Assembly (NCBI RefSeq): GCF_902771435.1
Contig: NZ_CACXXB010000005.1
Coordinates: 1-64,000 of the forward strand
Direction: 5' to 3'
Origin: an uncultured Methanobrevibacter sp.
Lineage (GTDB): Archaea > Methanobacteriota > Methanobacteria > Methanobacteriales > Methanobacteriaceae
DNA: 64,000 bases
The position numbers and the translations under genes are program-made. Position 1 is the stretch's first letter. Each line of letters begins with the position of its first letter. The notes below the pieces were generated by a model. That model made no database searches. It was given only the letters and a program-made list of their open reading frames with translations, and was not told the origin of the DNA. Shown here piece by piece: positions 33,498-42,739 of this stretch.

Positions 33498-34928
33498 CTA
33501 TCTTTTAAAGATTTCAAAAAATGCCCTGAATGTGACCAACACAGGAATAATCTCCAGCCTTCCAACCCACATGGAAAATATGCCCACGACTTTTAACGGC
33601 AATTCCAAGTTCTGTGAAATCTGTCCAATCTCCAAACCAACATTGCCCTGCATTGAAATAGCAAAAAATAATGAATTGAACGGGTCATGACCATATGAAC
33701 AAAGTAATATCCAAGAAATCAAAATAAAGATTAAATAAAGTGTTATGTAATTTCCGCTTTGTGATACAAGATCATCAGAGATTCTTTTACCGGAAATTTC
33801 CAGATTAACAACACTGTTCGGAGACAGCACTTCCCGTAAATTTTTATATATCCCTTTGAAAAATGTGAGAACCCTCATTAGCTTAAGTGCACCTACAGTG
33901 GAACCGTTGGAACCCCCCATAATCATCAGTGTCATTATAATAATAAGCACATTGGCAGGCCAGGTCCCCATTACGGTTGAACTTTGAATACTTGCCCCAG
34001 TTGTTGTAATTGCAGAAACAATATGGAATAAAATATCCATAGGCACAATATTTGATATGAAATATATCAGCAGAGTTGTACCAGCAATCAAAGTAATTAA
34101 TACTTTAAACTGCAAATCCTCAATTAATGCTCTTCCACGTGACTTTATAATGTGATAATGAACAAAAAAGCTTGTTGCACCCAATATCATCAAAACAATA
34201 GTAACTAAATTAATCATGTCATTGTGATAAAAGCCTATGTTGGCATTTTTTATACTCATACCTCCGGTTGAAATGGTGGTGAATGTATGGCAAACCGAAT
34301 CAAAAAAAGGCATTCCCGCAAGAACATAAAGAACAATTCCGGCAATTGTATATATTAAATAAATCTTGAGAGTTTCTATAATTGTGGTTCTGATAGTAGG
34401 TCTGAAACGTTCATCACTAGCTTCAGACTGATATAATCTGGAGGATACAGCACCAGGTTTTGCTAAAAAGGATATAATCAAAACGAGAATTCCCAAACCA
34501 CCAATCCACTGCTGAAATGCTCTAAAAAATAGTATTCCATAAGGCAAGACTTCCACATCAGGATAGATTGTAATTCCACTTCCGGTTAAAGCAGACATAC
34601 TTTCAAAAATACCGTCAATGATATTTATGCCTGTCACAAAATAAAATACCAAACCGCCGATTAGGGATGCCCATAGCCAAATCAGGGCAGATAAAATCAT
34701 CCCATGTTTTAGGCGGATCCTATTGGAATCATATTTTTCCAGGGCCTTTATGCAAATCAAACCGGAACATATGGATATTAATGCAGGCACGATATACCCA
34801 ACTACATTGAATTCAAAAAACAATAAATCGACTATAATCGGGACTAGACACATCAATCCTATCCCAACCATTAGCATGCCCGAATTCTTAGCAATAATCA
34901 ATATATCATGTTTATTTACAAATCTCAT
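33498..34928 (-). CDS. trkH: Trk/Ktr-type potassium uptake membrane subunit
   Basis: This is the channel-like subunit of a Trk/Ktr potassium transporter. The 476 residues contain four M1-P-M2 units with selectivity loops recognisable as SALTGSGIT, TISTGGMS, AITTTGAS and QGNVGLEIG, and a C-terminus GRLEIIPVLVTFRAFF. The usual regulatory NAD-binding partner (TrkA/KtrA) is not adjacent. The gene is flanked by AT-rich DNA on both sides and appears to be a single-gene unit. Confidence 0.9.
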   Translation of the reverse strand: MRFVNKHDILIIAKNSGMLMVGIGLMCLVPIIVDLLFFEFNVVGYIVPALISICSGLICIKALEKYDSNRIRLKHGMILSALIWLWASLIGGLVFYFVTGINIIDGIFESMSALTGSGITIYPDVEVLPYGILFFRAFQQWIGGLGILVLIISFLAKPGAVSSRLYQSEASDERFRPTIRTTIIETLKIYLIYTIAGIVLYVLAGMPFFDSVCHTFTTISTGGMSIKNANIGFYHNDMINLVTIVLMILGATSFFVHYHIIKSRGRALIEDLQFKVLITLIAGTTLLIYFISNIVPMDILFHIVSAITTTGASIQSSTVMGTWPANVLIIIMTLMIMGGSNGSTVGALKLMRVLTFFKGIYKNLREVLSPNSVVNLEISGKRISDDLVSQSGNYITLYLIFILISWILLCSYGHDPFNSLFFAISMQGNVGLEIGQISQNLELPLKVVGIFSMWVGRLEIIPVLVTFRAFFEIFKR

Positions 34929-35215
34929 ATGCTGCCCAATAAAATTATATGTAAATATTGAACAATTTAATATTTAAATTATTAAGAAATACTTTGAAAT
35001 TTCGCCAAAAACCAATTAAAAAAAATATGAATAATTTATTTGATTATTTAAAAAATGTTAAACTATCTAAAAAATCATTGATGAAAAAGTTGCCTGTTTA
35101 AACTTCCTGCATGATTCTATCCAATATGAACATTAAATTGATGAAAAACAACATATCAATTTATTTATACACTAAAATTCAATAGAAAATTATACGACAA
35201 CATCAGGTGATAAAT

Positions 35216-35920
35216 ATGGAATATGAAATAAGAGGCGGTGCCTTTCCTATTGTAGTATGTACATTACAAAAAGGGGAGATTATGAAAAATGAAACCGGTG
35301 CAATGGCTTTCATGACCTCAAATATAAAAATGGAAACCAATACCGACGGAGGACTTTTAAAGGGTCTTGGAAGAATGTTATCAGGAGACACAATATTTTT
35401 TAATTTCTTTACTGCACAATCCGATAATCAGCAAATAGGATTTTCAGCACGTACTCCTGGAAAGATTATGCCAATAAAATTAACCGGATCAAATACCATC
35501 ATTGGCCAAAAATGTGCATTCCTGGCCGCAGAAGAAAGTGTTGATGTGGACATATACTTCAGCAATAAACTAGGAACCGGAATCTTTGGTGGTGAAGGAT
35601 TTATTCTTCAACAATTCAACGGAACAGGAATGGTATTCCTAGAAATCGATGGAGAAGTTATTGAAAAGGATCTGCAACCCGGAGAAAAATTACTTCTTGA
35701 CCCTGGACACCTTGCAGCCATGGAATCTACTGTTGATTTCGACATAGAAAGAGTCAAGGGAGCTAAAAATATATTATTTGGAGAAGGATTGTTTTTTGCT
35801 AAACTACAAGGTCCTGGAAAAGTATGGATACAAACTATGCCGATTACCAAATTAGCTGAAGCCCTAATCCCATACCTGCCAAAACCAAAAAGCGATTCTG
35901 ATTGGGGCGGAATATTATGA
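35216..35920 (+). CDS. AIM24 / TIGR00266 family protein
   Basis: This soluble beta-rich protein of 234 residues belongs to the AIM24-like family. It starts MEYEIRGGAFPIVVCTLQKG and contains GGLLKGLGRMLSGDTIFFNF, PGKIMPIKL, and a C-terminal GLFFAKLQGPGKVWIQTMP. The biochemical role is not known; family members in other organisms are mitochondrial or stress-related. The ATG at 35216 lies four bases after GGTGAT; an in-frame GTG nine bases earlier overlaps that site and is unlikely. Confidence 0.85.
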   Translation: MEYEIRGGAFPIVVCTLQKGEIMKNETGAMAFMTSNIKMETNTDGGLLKGLGRMLSGDTIFFNFFTAQSDNQQIGFSARTPGKIMPIKLTGSNTIIGQKCAFLAAEESVDVDIYFSNKLGTGIFGGEGFILQQFNGTGMVFLEIDGEVIEKDLQPGEKLLLDPGHLAAMESTVDFDIERVKGAKNILFGEGLFFAKLQGPGKVWIQTMPITKLAEALIPYLPKPKSDSDWGGIL

Positions 35921-36003
35921 CTAAATGAAAAAAGAAGAAAATAGGGGAAAAACAGGAGTTATGGATTGATTTAGTAAGATACTTGAAATTTTGACCATCA
36001 TAT

Positions 36004-36071
36004 ATCTTTGCAAAGATGGAATGTTTACTAAAGAATTTTCATTCTCCCCAATATTTTCACATGAAAATATT
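36004..36071. promoter_or_regulatory. Two palindromes upstream of the STAS/HATPase pair
   Basis: ATCTTTGCAAAGAT at 36004-36017 is a perfect 14-base palindrome. At 36050-36071, AATATTTTCA / TGAAAATATT form a 10-base-pair inverted repeat with a two-base centre. Both lie within 160 bases of the STAS gene start. They could be operators, or for the second one a hairpin ending the upstream AIM24-like transcript. Confidence 0.4.
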
Positions 36072-36158
36072 TTAGTATTAAAAAATCCAAAAATAACATC
36101 ATAATTCTGAATAGCATTTAATTACAGAAGACAATGAATATTAATTGGAGTCGTTGAT

Positions 36159-36458
36159 ATGGAAATAACCAAAAATTATAATGGAAAAGAACTGACATTG
36201 TCCGTTGAAGGTCGTGTTGATACAATTACATCAAAAGAACTGGAACAGGAAATCAATGATGAACTTGGCAATTTTGACTCATTAATTATTGACTTTACTG
36301 AATTGAAATACATTTCAAGTGCAGGACTTAGAGTTTTAATTGCTACTCAAAAGAAATTACGACTGGAAAACATACCATTTGTCATTAAAAACGTTAACGA
36401 TACCGTCGGAGAAATATTTAGAATGTCCGGTTTTGATAAAATACTTAAGATAGAATGA
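36159..36458 (+). CDS. STAS domain anti-sigma-factor-antagonist-like protein
   Basis: This 99-residue stand-alone STAS domain resembles SpoIIAA/RsbV. The phosphorylatable serine region reads YISSAGLRVL, where Ser54 aligns with the regulatory serine of the bacterial proteins. Its stop overlaps the start of an RsbW-like kinase gene (ATGA at 36455-36458). In bacteria such pairs switch partners by phosphorylation to control sigma factors. Archaea lack sigma factors, so the target must differ. GGAG precedes the ATG. Confidence 0.88.
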   Translation: MEITKNYNGKELTLSVEGRVDTITSKELEQEINDELGNFDSLIIDFTELKYISSAGLRVLIATQKKLRLENIPFVIKNVNDTVGEIFRMSGFDKILKIE

Positions 36459-36835
36459 ATTCAATAACACTTAAACCCGAATTATCTGAATTACACACTT
36501 TAAATGAGTTTATTTTAAAAGAAATTCAAAAAGAAGATCTTAAAGTCGATTTAATAGTTGAAGAAGTATTCGTCAATCTTGTGGATTATTCAAAAACAGA
36601 ATTTATCACAGTTAATGTGAACTATAACCCACCTACATTGACTTTAGAGTTCATTGACAATGGAATTGAATTTAATCCCCTTTTAAAAGAAAAATATACT
36701 CCTCCAACTAGCATTGAAGAAGCTGAAATCGGAGGGCTGGGAATCTTTTTAACTGAAGAATTGGCTGATGATCTCAAATACCATTATATTAATGGTGAAA
36801 ACCACTTGCAAATTATTAAAAATGTGGAACCATAA
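36455..36835 (+). CDS. RsbW/SpoIIAB-like ATPase-kinase (HATPase_c_2)
   Basis: This 126-residue protein has a GHKL ATP-binding fold with N-box LIVEEVFVNLVDYS, G1 box EFIDNGIEFNP and G2 box GGLGIFLTEE. It is expected to phosphorylate the STAS partner encoded just before it. No SpoIIE-type phosphatase gene is visible in the window, so the reset step is missing locally. The pair is followed by a phosphopantetheinyl transferase gene on the same strand 150 bases later. Confidence 0.87.
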   Translation: MNSITLKPELSELHTLNEFILKEIQKEDLKVDLIVEEVFVNLVDYSKTEFITVNVNYNPPTLTLEFIDNGIEFNPLLKEKYTPPTSIEEAEIGGLGIFLTEELADDLKYHYINGENHLQIIKNVEP

Positions 36836-36985
36836 GATAAACTAAAGAAAATATTAATTCCATTCATATTAACGGCAGTTATCGATACTCTACTTCCATA
36901 AAAAAACCCCCCGTTTCATTATTGAATGACATGAAGAACTTTACCTAATCTACAAGGACACGACATTATTAAATTTAAAGATAAA

Positions 36986-37624
36986 ATGATTAAATTAGCC
37001 TATTGCAATGTGGAAAATTTGGATTTGAAGAAAGCTTATGACTTGGTTTCTCAAAATCGAAAAGAAAAAATTGATTTTTACAGATTTGAAAAAGATAAAA
37101 AACTGAGTGCCGGAGCTTACCTTCTTTTAAAAAAATTATTGTCCGAATCAAACATTAAAAATCCCGTCTTTAAAACTGGAAAATATGGTAAGGCATACAT
37201 ATCTAACTTTGAAAATATTTATTTTAATTTGAGCCATTCAAATAAAATAGTTTTATGTGCAATATCCAATGAGGAAGTTGGAGTCGATGTTGAATATATT
37301 GACCCTACAATTGATTTAAACATAGCGAAAAATTACTTCTACAACACCGAATATGAAAATATCATGAATGTGAAAAACAGGCCTGATGAATTTTTCAAAT
37401 ATTGGGTTTTGAAAGAAAGCTACATGAAATATACCGGTCTGGGAATGAACTTAGAGTTAGATAGCTTTGAAATTATAATTGAAGATGAGATTAAACTCAA
37501 AAATGACAATGATAATTTAAAGTTTAATCTGTTCCATATCAAAAACTATAAAATTGGAACCGCAAGCCATTATGATGTGGCAAATCTGATTGAATATAAC
37601 GTTGAGGAACTGTTAAAAAGTTAG
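36986..37624 (+). CDS. Sfp-type 4'-phosphopantetheinyl transferase
   Basis: This enzyme moves 4'-phosphopantetheine from CoA to a serine of carrier proteins. The 212 residues have the Sfp-family motifs FNLSHSNKIVLCAIS, VGVDVEYID (metal-binding Asp) and FFKYWVLKESYMKYTGLGM. Archaea lack fatty acid synthase, so this enzyme implies a carrier protein in secondary metabolism, such as non-ribosomal peptide synthetases reported for some Methanobrevibacter. No carrier gene is in this window. Its closeness to the partner-switch pair is notable. Confidence 0.88.
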   Translation: MIKLAYCNVENLDLKKAYDLVSQNRKEKIDFYRFEKDKKLSAGAYLLLKKLLSESNIKNPVFKTGKYGKAYISNFENIYFNLSHSNKIVLCAISNEEVGVDVEYIDPTIDLNIAKNYFYNTEYENIMNVKNRPDEFFKYWVLKESYMKYTGLGMNLELDSFEIIIEDEIKLKNDNDNLKFNLFHIKNYKIGTASHYDVANLIEYNVEELLKS

Positions 37625-37705
37625 CGGCAAGCTGAAGAGTCCTGCAACATTATCATATATTTAAATCTATTTTTGAAAAGCAGTGAAAATTATTTAAGTG
37701 GAGGA

Positions 37706-38506
37706 TTATCCCCCACCAGGAATGGTATATTTATCGTTTACACCATAAAATATCCCATCTCCTTTTCGTTTTTCAGTAACATTCAATAATGCATTATTGA
37801 ATATTATATTTAATAATTTATATCCATCCTTATCAATGAAATCTGTTAATGGAGAGTTATTTTCCCTTATTTTTAAAGCATCCTTTTCAATGTCAAAGCA
37901 TGCTCCATAAAGTACCTGTGTTGAATTTTCCAAAACTGATTCCGGAGGATACTTTTCAGTTAAATCTTTTGATTTTAGATAATCCCGATAGTCCATCCAT
38001 TCTTTTTTAATTTCCTTTCCTTTGTTTGTTAATTTAGAATTTTGCAGGATATCCCTATAATTTTTACCGTCATACTCATTTTCTGTATTGAGAGCACTGA
38101 CAAATTCATTGAAATCCTTTTCGAATTTATTTGCAATTGAGGAGTTATTGCTTTGTTTTGCCATAGCTTTTAAGTTGAATTTTTTATTTTTATTCATATT
38201 CTTAAGCAATTTTATGGCCAATGATTCAGAAGTCTTCAATTCACCCTTATTTGCGATTCTAAGAGTTATTTTTTTCATAACTTCCATATCTTTAGGAGTT
38301 AATTTCTTACCCACTTCATAGGACTCATCCAAATCAATATCGCATCTGATTTGATCATTATTGATTAAACCGAGTATGGTAAGTGACAATGAATTTACTC
38401 CCATCTCCTTATTTTTTGCAAATAAAATGGAGACCATTGGATATGAATCATCACTTGGAATATTTTTAATGTTACTGTCATTTGGACCATTGTCTATATT
38501 TAACAC
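37706..38506 (-). CDS. DUF2207-like C-terminal domain protein lacking the membrane part
   Basis: This soluble protein of 266 residues resembles the cytoplasmic C-terminal region of DUF2207 membrane proteins (DSYPMVSILFAKNKEMGV, and WMDYRDYLKSKDLTEKYPPE with ESVLENSTQVLYGAC). It ends in a short Gly tail (PGGG). The usual N-terminal exported domain and membrane helices are absent, and the upstream DNA is occupied by a different gene. It may be a remnant or a natural short form. The start is GTG with a G-rich site upstream. The family assignment is tentative. Confidence 0.55.
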   Translation of the reverse strand: MLNIDNGPNDSNIKNIPSDDSYPMVSILFAKNKEMGVNSLSLTILGLINNDQIRCDIDLDESYEVGKKLTPKDMEVMKKITLRIANKGELKTSESLAIKLLKNMNKNKKFNLKAMAKQSNNSSIANKFEKDFNEFVSALNTENEYDGKNYRDILQNSKLTNKGKEIKKEWMDYRDYLKSKDLTEKYPPESVLENSTQVLYGACFDIEKDALKIRENNSPLTDFIDKDGYKLLNIIFNNALLNVTEKRKGDGIFYGVNDKYTIPGGG

Positions 38507-38529
38507 ATTACCAAACCCCCAATATTTTC

Positions 38530-38715
38530 TTATTCTTCTTCATCTTTTAAAGATTCAAGATATGCTTCACGAATTTCTTCTGCAAATTCGTCATTCCCTT
38601 CAACAATAGGTCCTGTGTAATCACAATCCCTGCAAACACATTGTGACCAATTTTGAGGAATAATCCAATCAACATTTTTTGATCCACATCTTGGACAGAG
38701 TTTATGCATTTTCAT
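38530..38715 (-). CDS. Small zinc-ribbon protein
   Basis: This 61-residue protein has a four-cysteine zinc ribbon (CPRCGSKNVDW and CVCRDCDYTG) followed by an acidic helix. The start ATG lies eight bases after GGAG. It precedes the DUF2207-like gene by 23 bases, so the two are likely one unit. A TATA-like TTATATATATTG lies upstream near 38780-38791. Such proteins often act as small transcription- or translation-linked factors; no specific role is visible. Confidence 0.75.
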   Translation of the reverse strand: MKMHKLCPRCGSKNVDWIIPQNWSQCVCRDCDYTGPIVEGNDEFAEEIREAYLESLKDEEE

Positions 38716-38912
38716 TTTTATATTCTCCTAATTTTTTGTGGGGACTTCATCAATCCCACTTGTTAATCAGTCTATTTAACAATATATATAAAGTTTTTCG
38801 AATGCAAGTGCCCACATACATCGTTAAATTTACGAATAAAAACTAATAATCTATTTGATTTAAAAAATACTAGTGAAACTTAATTAGTTATCAATAATAA
38901 TTCAGTTCAATG

Positions 38913-39929
38913 TCATTCTATGTTTAACGGCAAATCTCCTATGACCTCACCTTTTTTGGAAATGCTTATAGTATCTTCCAGGCGAACACCGAATTCTCCT
39001 TCCAGATAAATTCCGGGTTCAACCGTGATGACCATGCCCTCTTCAATTATTGTCTTATCGCGAAGTGAAAATCCGGGAGTTTCATGAATATCCAGACCCA
39101 AACTATGACCTGTTGAGTGTATAAATTTATCTTCATAACCATAACCAGATATAATATCTCGTGCAACCTTATCCACTTCACAGCATTTCATTCCAGGTTT
39201 GACTGCTTTTATTGCCTTGTCGTGTGCCTCTGCAACAATATCCCAAATTTCCTGCTGACGCTCACTATAAACCATAGTACGGGTATTATCAGAGCAATAC
39301 CCATCAAAAATAGCTCCCCAATCTATCAATATGGGTTGAGATAATTTTTTGGCTTCTGGAATTGCATGAGGCAAGCTTGAGGAAGCACCGCTGGTAACTA
39401 TCGTGTCAAATGATTCCTTTGAAGCACCGTTTTCAATCATATGGCGAACCAGATCAAATGCCACTTCCTTTTCAGTACCGGGATTATTTAATATGTCCAA
39501 TTGCAGAAATGATTTTTGAGCTATTTCAGTTGCCTTTGCAATCTTTTTGATTTCCTCAGGCATTTTAATCATCCTCTGTTTGTCGATGTAGGTTTTTGCA
39601 TCAATTTCAAAATCGTCCCTAAATCGAACAAAAGTGCTGAAAGGCAGTGCCGGTTCAATAGCCAAACATTTAATTCCCTCTTCCTTCAGCTCATTAATCA
39701 TCACGTCATATGATTCATACTCCTTCACTTCAATTGAAGAAGTGTTTTTAGCCAATTCCATATCCATTCCTGATGCATAGACAATAGGATTTTCCTTTAT
39801 AATGCAAAAGGCAAAACTGGTGGGCCTGTATCCTGAAACATATTCCACGTTGGTAAATTGAGTAAGAAGATAAGCTTGAAAATCATCCTTTTCCAAATCA
39901 TTTAAAATATTATTTACATGCAAATCCAT
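38913..39929 (-). CDS. Xaa-Pro dipeptidase / aminopeptidase (M24 family)
   Basis: This metallopeptidase of the pita-bread fold probably cleaves X-Pro peptides. The 338 residues have an N-terminal creatinase-like domain (1-120) and a catalytic domain with the metal ligands visible as IDWGAIFDGYCSDNTRTMVY (two Asp), HSTGHSLGLDIHE (His), VEPGIYLEGEFG (Glu) and VRLEDTI (Glu). All five ligands are present. The DUF4013-like gene lies 33 bases upstream on the same strand. Confidence 0.9.
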   Translation of the reverse strand: MDLHVNNILNDLEKDDFQAYLLTQFTNVEYVSGYRPTSFAFCIIKENPIVYASGMDMELAKNTSSIEVKEYESYDVMINELKEEGIKCLAIEPALPFSTFVRFRDDFEIDAKTYIDKQRMIKMPEEIKKIAKATEIAQKSFLQLDILNNPGTEKEVAFDLVRHMIENGASKESFDTIVTSGASSSLPHAIPEAKKLSQPILIDWGAIFDGYCSDNTRTMVYSERQQEIWDIVAEAHDKAIKAVKPGMKCCEVDKVARDIISGYGYEDKFIHSTGHSLGLDIHETPGFSLRDKTIIEEGMVITVEPGIYLEGEFGVRLEDTISISKKGEVIGDLPLNIE

Positions 39930-39962
39930 GATTAATTATTTGGAAGAGGTATTATAAAAAAA

Positions 39963-40751
39963 TTAGGAGTATTCTTCAGATTGTCTTGATTTAATCTCAG
40001 CATCCTTTATATCACAGTATACTGCACCAATACCCAGATATTGAGTTGCAAATATTAAAAAGCCGAAAATCATCTCCCATAAGTTATCAAGCATAATATC
40101 AAGAAGAAGGTTAACGGATTGAAGGACCGTTAAAAACACAATTGCCAAAATAAGACTGGTATAATCCAGAATATAATTTCTAAAGCCAAATATCTTAATG
40201 CTTCTCCAAATAGCTATAAAATCAAATGCCGCAAAGAAACTTTTAGTGTCTGCAAGTCTTGCCAGGGACACCTCTGCAAAAAATGTGGTGAAATAAAATA
40301 CAAGACCTCCTGCAAGTATAAACGTCAGCATAAATTCCGGGCTGTTGACAAAGAACATTTCAATTGTTTCATCTAAGTTCAACAGCAGGTGATGCAAATC
40401 AAATAGGGGCAAATCAAATGCAGATGCTGTCAAATATAAAAGGGCTGTTTGTAAAAGAACAAAAAATCCATAAACAAAAGTTGATTTTACACCAAGATTA
40501 ATGACATCACCAGGAATAATTTTAGGCAATCTGTAACCATGGTTTATCCTATCGCGAGCAATCACCATACCATAACCATTCAATAATATTAGAACAAGGA
40601 TTCGAATTATGCCCTGAATATTTGAATCGAAGTAATTCGTAGAATAATCAGGAATCAAATTCAAAAGAAATATTATCAGACATATGAATATGAAAAATAC
40701 CACATCATAACTGCAATATTCAAGCACTTTTTTCAATTTCATTAATGGCAT
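39963..40751 (-). CDS. DUF4013-like membrane protein
   Basis: This 262-residue protein has about six membrane helices, a paralogue of 32017-32784 (shared GYGM(L/V)I.RD and ALARLADT-like motifs). It lies just before the M24 peptidase gene and may be co-transcribed with it. Function unknown. Confidence 0.65.
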   Translation of the reverse strand: MPLMKLKKVLEYCSYDVVFFIFICLIIFLLNLIPDYSTNYFDSNIQGIIRILVLILLNGYGMVIARDRINHGYRLPKIIPGDVINLGVKSTFVYGFFVLLQTALLYLTASAFDLPLFDLHHLLLNLDETIEMFFVNSPEFMLTFILAGGLVFYFTTFFAEVSLARLADTKSFFAAFDFIAIWRSIKIFGFRNYILDYTSLILAIVFLTVLQSVNLLLDIMLDNLWEMIFGFLIFATQYLGIGAVYCDIKDAEIKSRQSEEYS

Positions 40752-40889
40752 AGACTACTCCCCTAAACTAAATTAAATTCAACGAACTATAAAAAACTAT
40801 TTGTTGAATTATACAAAAAAAAGTTTAAACATCCGTTCAAATCAAAAAAAAGATAATTTTATTAAAGTCAAAATAGATACTTTAAAATT

Positions 40890-41531
40890 ATGTTTAAATT
40901 TACAGCTAGTGAAGTAAGAGATTTAATAATTGCATTTATTGTTATTTCACTTTGTTTTGCAATAGCAAATGCAGGAAGAGATATCAATGCAATACTTTAC
41001 CTATTGCCAATGATTATGGTTGGAGTGGGTGCCGGTTTCATATTGCACGAGCTCGGACATAAATTTGTGTCAATGAAATATGGTTACTGGGCAGAATTCA
41101 AATTATGGCCTCAGGGATTAATATTTGCACTCATTACATCATTTTTCGGATTTGTATTTGCTGCCCCAGGTGCAGTTTACACATATGCAAACTACATGAC
41201 CGATGAAATAAACGGTAAAATATCAATTGCAGGTCCGATTGTCAATATACTTCTTGCACTAATCTTTTTAGCGATATGCATTGCGATTTACCCATCCGCA
41301 TTCCACTCACAGACTTCAGTGTTAATATTGAATATTTGCGCTTTGGGTTACTCCATCAACAGTTTTCTTGCAGCATTCAACCTGCTTCCAATTGGAAACC
41401 TTGACGGATCAAAAGTATTGAGATGGAATATCGGAATTTGGCTTATCATATTCGCTATTGCAGGACTCATGACATTAATGTCAATGACAATTGGTGTGGA
41501 AAATATTATTAGACTAATTATAGGAATTTAA
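40890..41531 (+). CDS. Site-2 protease-like M50 membrane metalloprotease
   Basis: This intramembrane zinc protease-type protein has 213 residues and about six helices. The zinc motif HELGH is at 53-57, and the third ligand motif is NLLPIGNLDGSK in a later helix. This is the minimal archaeal S2P form without a PDZ domain. The ycaO gene begins two bases after its stop, so the protease is in the same operon as the McrA thioamidation genes. A functional link is possible but unproven. Confidence 0.85.
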   Translation: MFKFTASEVRDLIIAFIVISLCFAIANAGRDINAILYLLPMIMVGVGAGFILHELGHKFVSMKYGYWAEFKLWPQGLIFALITSFFGFVFAAPGAVYTYANYMTDEINGKISIAGPIVNILLALIFLAICIAIYPSAFHSQTSVLILNICALGYSINSFLAAFNLLPIGNLDGSKVLRWNIGIWLIIFAIAGLMTLMSMTIGVENIIRLIIGI

Positions 41532-41532
41532 A

Positions 41533-42735
41533 ATGACTGAAAAACTTACATACTTTAAGGGAACTCATAGAGTAATTGCTCCTAAAAAGACTATTGAAAT
41601 CAATCAAGACAAACTTAAAACAGCAGGAATTACCCGTATTGCAGACATTACCGATTTGGACAGGGTCGGACTACCAATATATACCGCCATCAGACCGACC
41701 GCAGAAGATGGTGCAGTCAGCATTTACGGAGGAAAGGGAATTTCAAAAGACCATGCCAAAGCCTCTGCAATGATGGAAGGATTTGAAAGGTATTCTGCTG
41801 AAAAGCAAGACAGTGATGATACAGTAATAGCAAATTTGGATGAAATAGCTAAAAAAGGAAACTATATTGACCCGAAATCACTGAATTTAGGTCAGAATTT
41901 GGAAAAGCAGGATTTAAGCGAATTTAAGTTGGAATGGAATCTGGCATTCGATATAATTTCAGGTGAGGAATATTATGTTCCGTCAAATGCAGTATACCAC
42001 CCTTATATCCATGAGGACTCCATTGACGGACTGTTTAAATCAAATACCAACGGTTTGGCATCAGGAAATGTACTTGATGAAGCTATTCTGCATGGAATGT
42101 TTGAAGTAATTGAAAGAGATGCATGGAGCATATTTGAGTTAACCCATAAAAATTATGCCCAAATAGATTTGGACACTATTGAAAGTGATATCGTTAATGA
42201 CACCGTTGACAAGTTCGAATCCGAAGGGATAAAGATAAAACTAATGGATTTTACTGCAGATATCAATGTTCCAACAATAGCAGCTTCAGCAGACGATACA
42301 GTATCAAAAGATGCCGGACTTCTGACATTGGGAATGGGAACGCACCTTGATCCTGAAGTTGCAATCCTCAGAGCATTGACAGAAGTAGCTCAAAGCAGGG
42401 CAACCCAAATAAATGGCGCACGTGAAGATACTGTCAGAGCTGATTTTGCACGTGAAGCTGGCTATGAGCGAATGAAAAGAATCAACAAGTATTATTTCAA
42501 AGAAGAGGAAAATAAAATCAACTTGTCAGATATTGAAAATAAAGCTACAACTTCAATCACAGAAGATATTGAAATCGTTAAGGATGAACTGATATCCAAT
42601 GACATCAGTAAAATTCTATACACTGATTTGACACGACCCGAATTGGACATCAGCGTTGTTCGCGTCATCATTCCGGAAATGGAGCTTTATGCACTTGACC
42701 AAAGCAGAGCAGGATATAGATTTTTAAAAGTATGA
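41533..42735 (+). CDS. ycaO: YcaO protein for McrA glycine thioamidation
   Basis: YcaO activates a backbone amide with ATP. In methanogens, together with TfuA and a sulfur source, it turns an active-site glycine of methyl-coenzyme M reductase McrA into thioglycine (methanogenesis marker protein 1). The 400 residues have the ATP-binding elements of the family (SIYGGKGISKDHAKASAMME, then GFERYSAE, and HGMFEVIERDAWS). It is followed four bases later by tfuA. This pairing is characteristic of methanogens and anaerobic methane oxidisers. Confidence 0.93.
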   Translation: MTEKLTYFKGTHRVIAPKKTIEINQDKLKTAGITRIADITDLDRVGLPIYTAIRPTAEDGAVSIYGGKGISKDHAKASAMMEGFERYSAEKQDSDDTVIANLDEIAKKGNYIDPKSLNLGQNLEKQDLSEFKLEWNLAFDIISGEEYYVPSNAVYHPYIHEDSIDGLFKSNTNGLASGNVLDEAILHGMFEVIERDAWSIFELTHKNYAQIDLDTIESDIVNDTVDKFESEGIKIKLMDFTADINVPTIAASADDTVSKDAGLLTLGMGTHLDPEVAILRALTEVAQSRATQINGAREDTVRADFAREAGYERMKRINKYYFKEEENKINLSDIENKATTSITEDIEIVKDELISNDISKILYTDLTRPELDISVVRVIIPEMELYALDQSRAGYRFLKV

Positions 42736-42739
42736 TACC

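Noticed and set aside
36890-36925. Run of C and A before the phosphopantetheinyl transferase gene considered as a terminator
   Set aside because: No stem with reasonable length could be formed, and there is no T tract on the coding strand.
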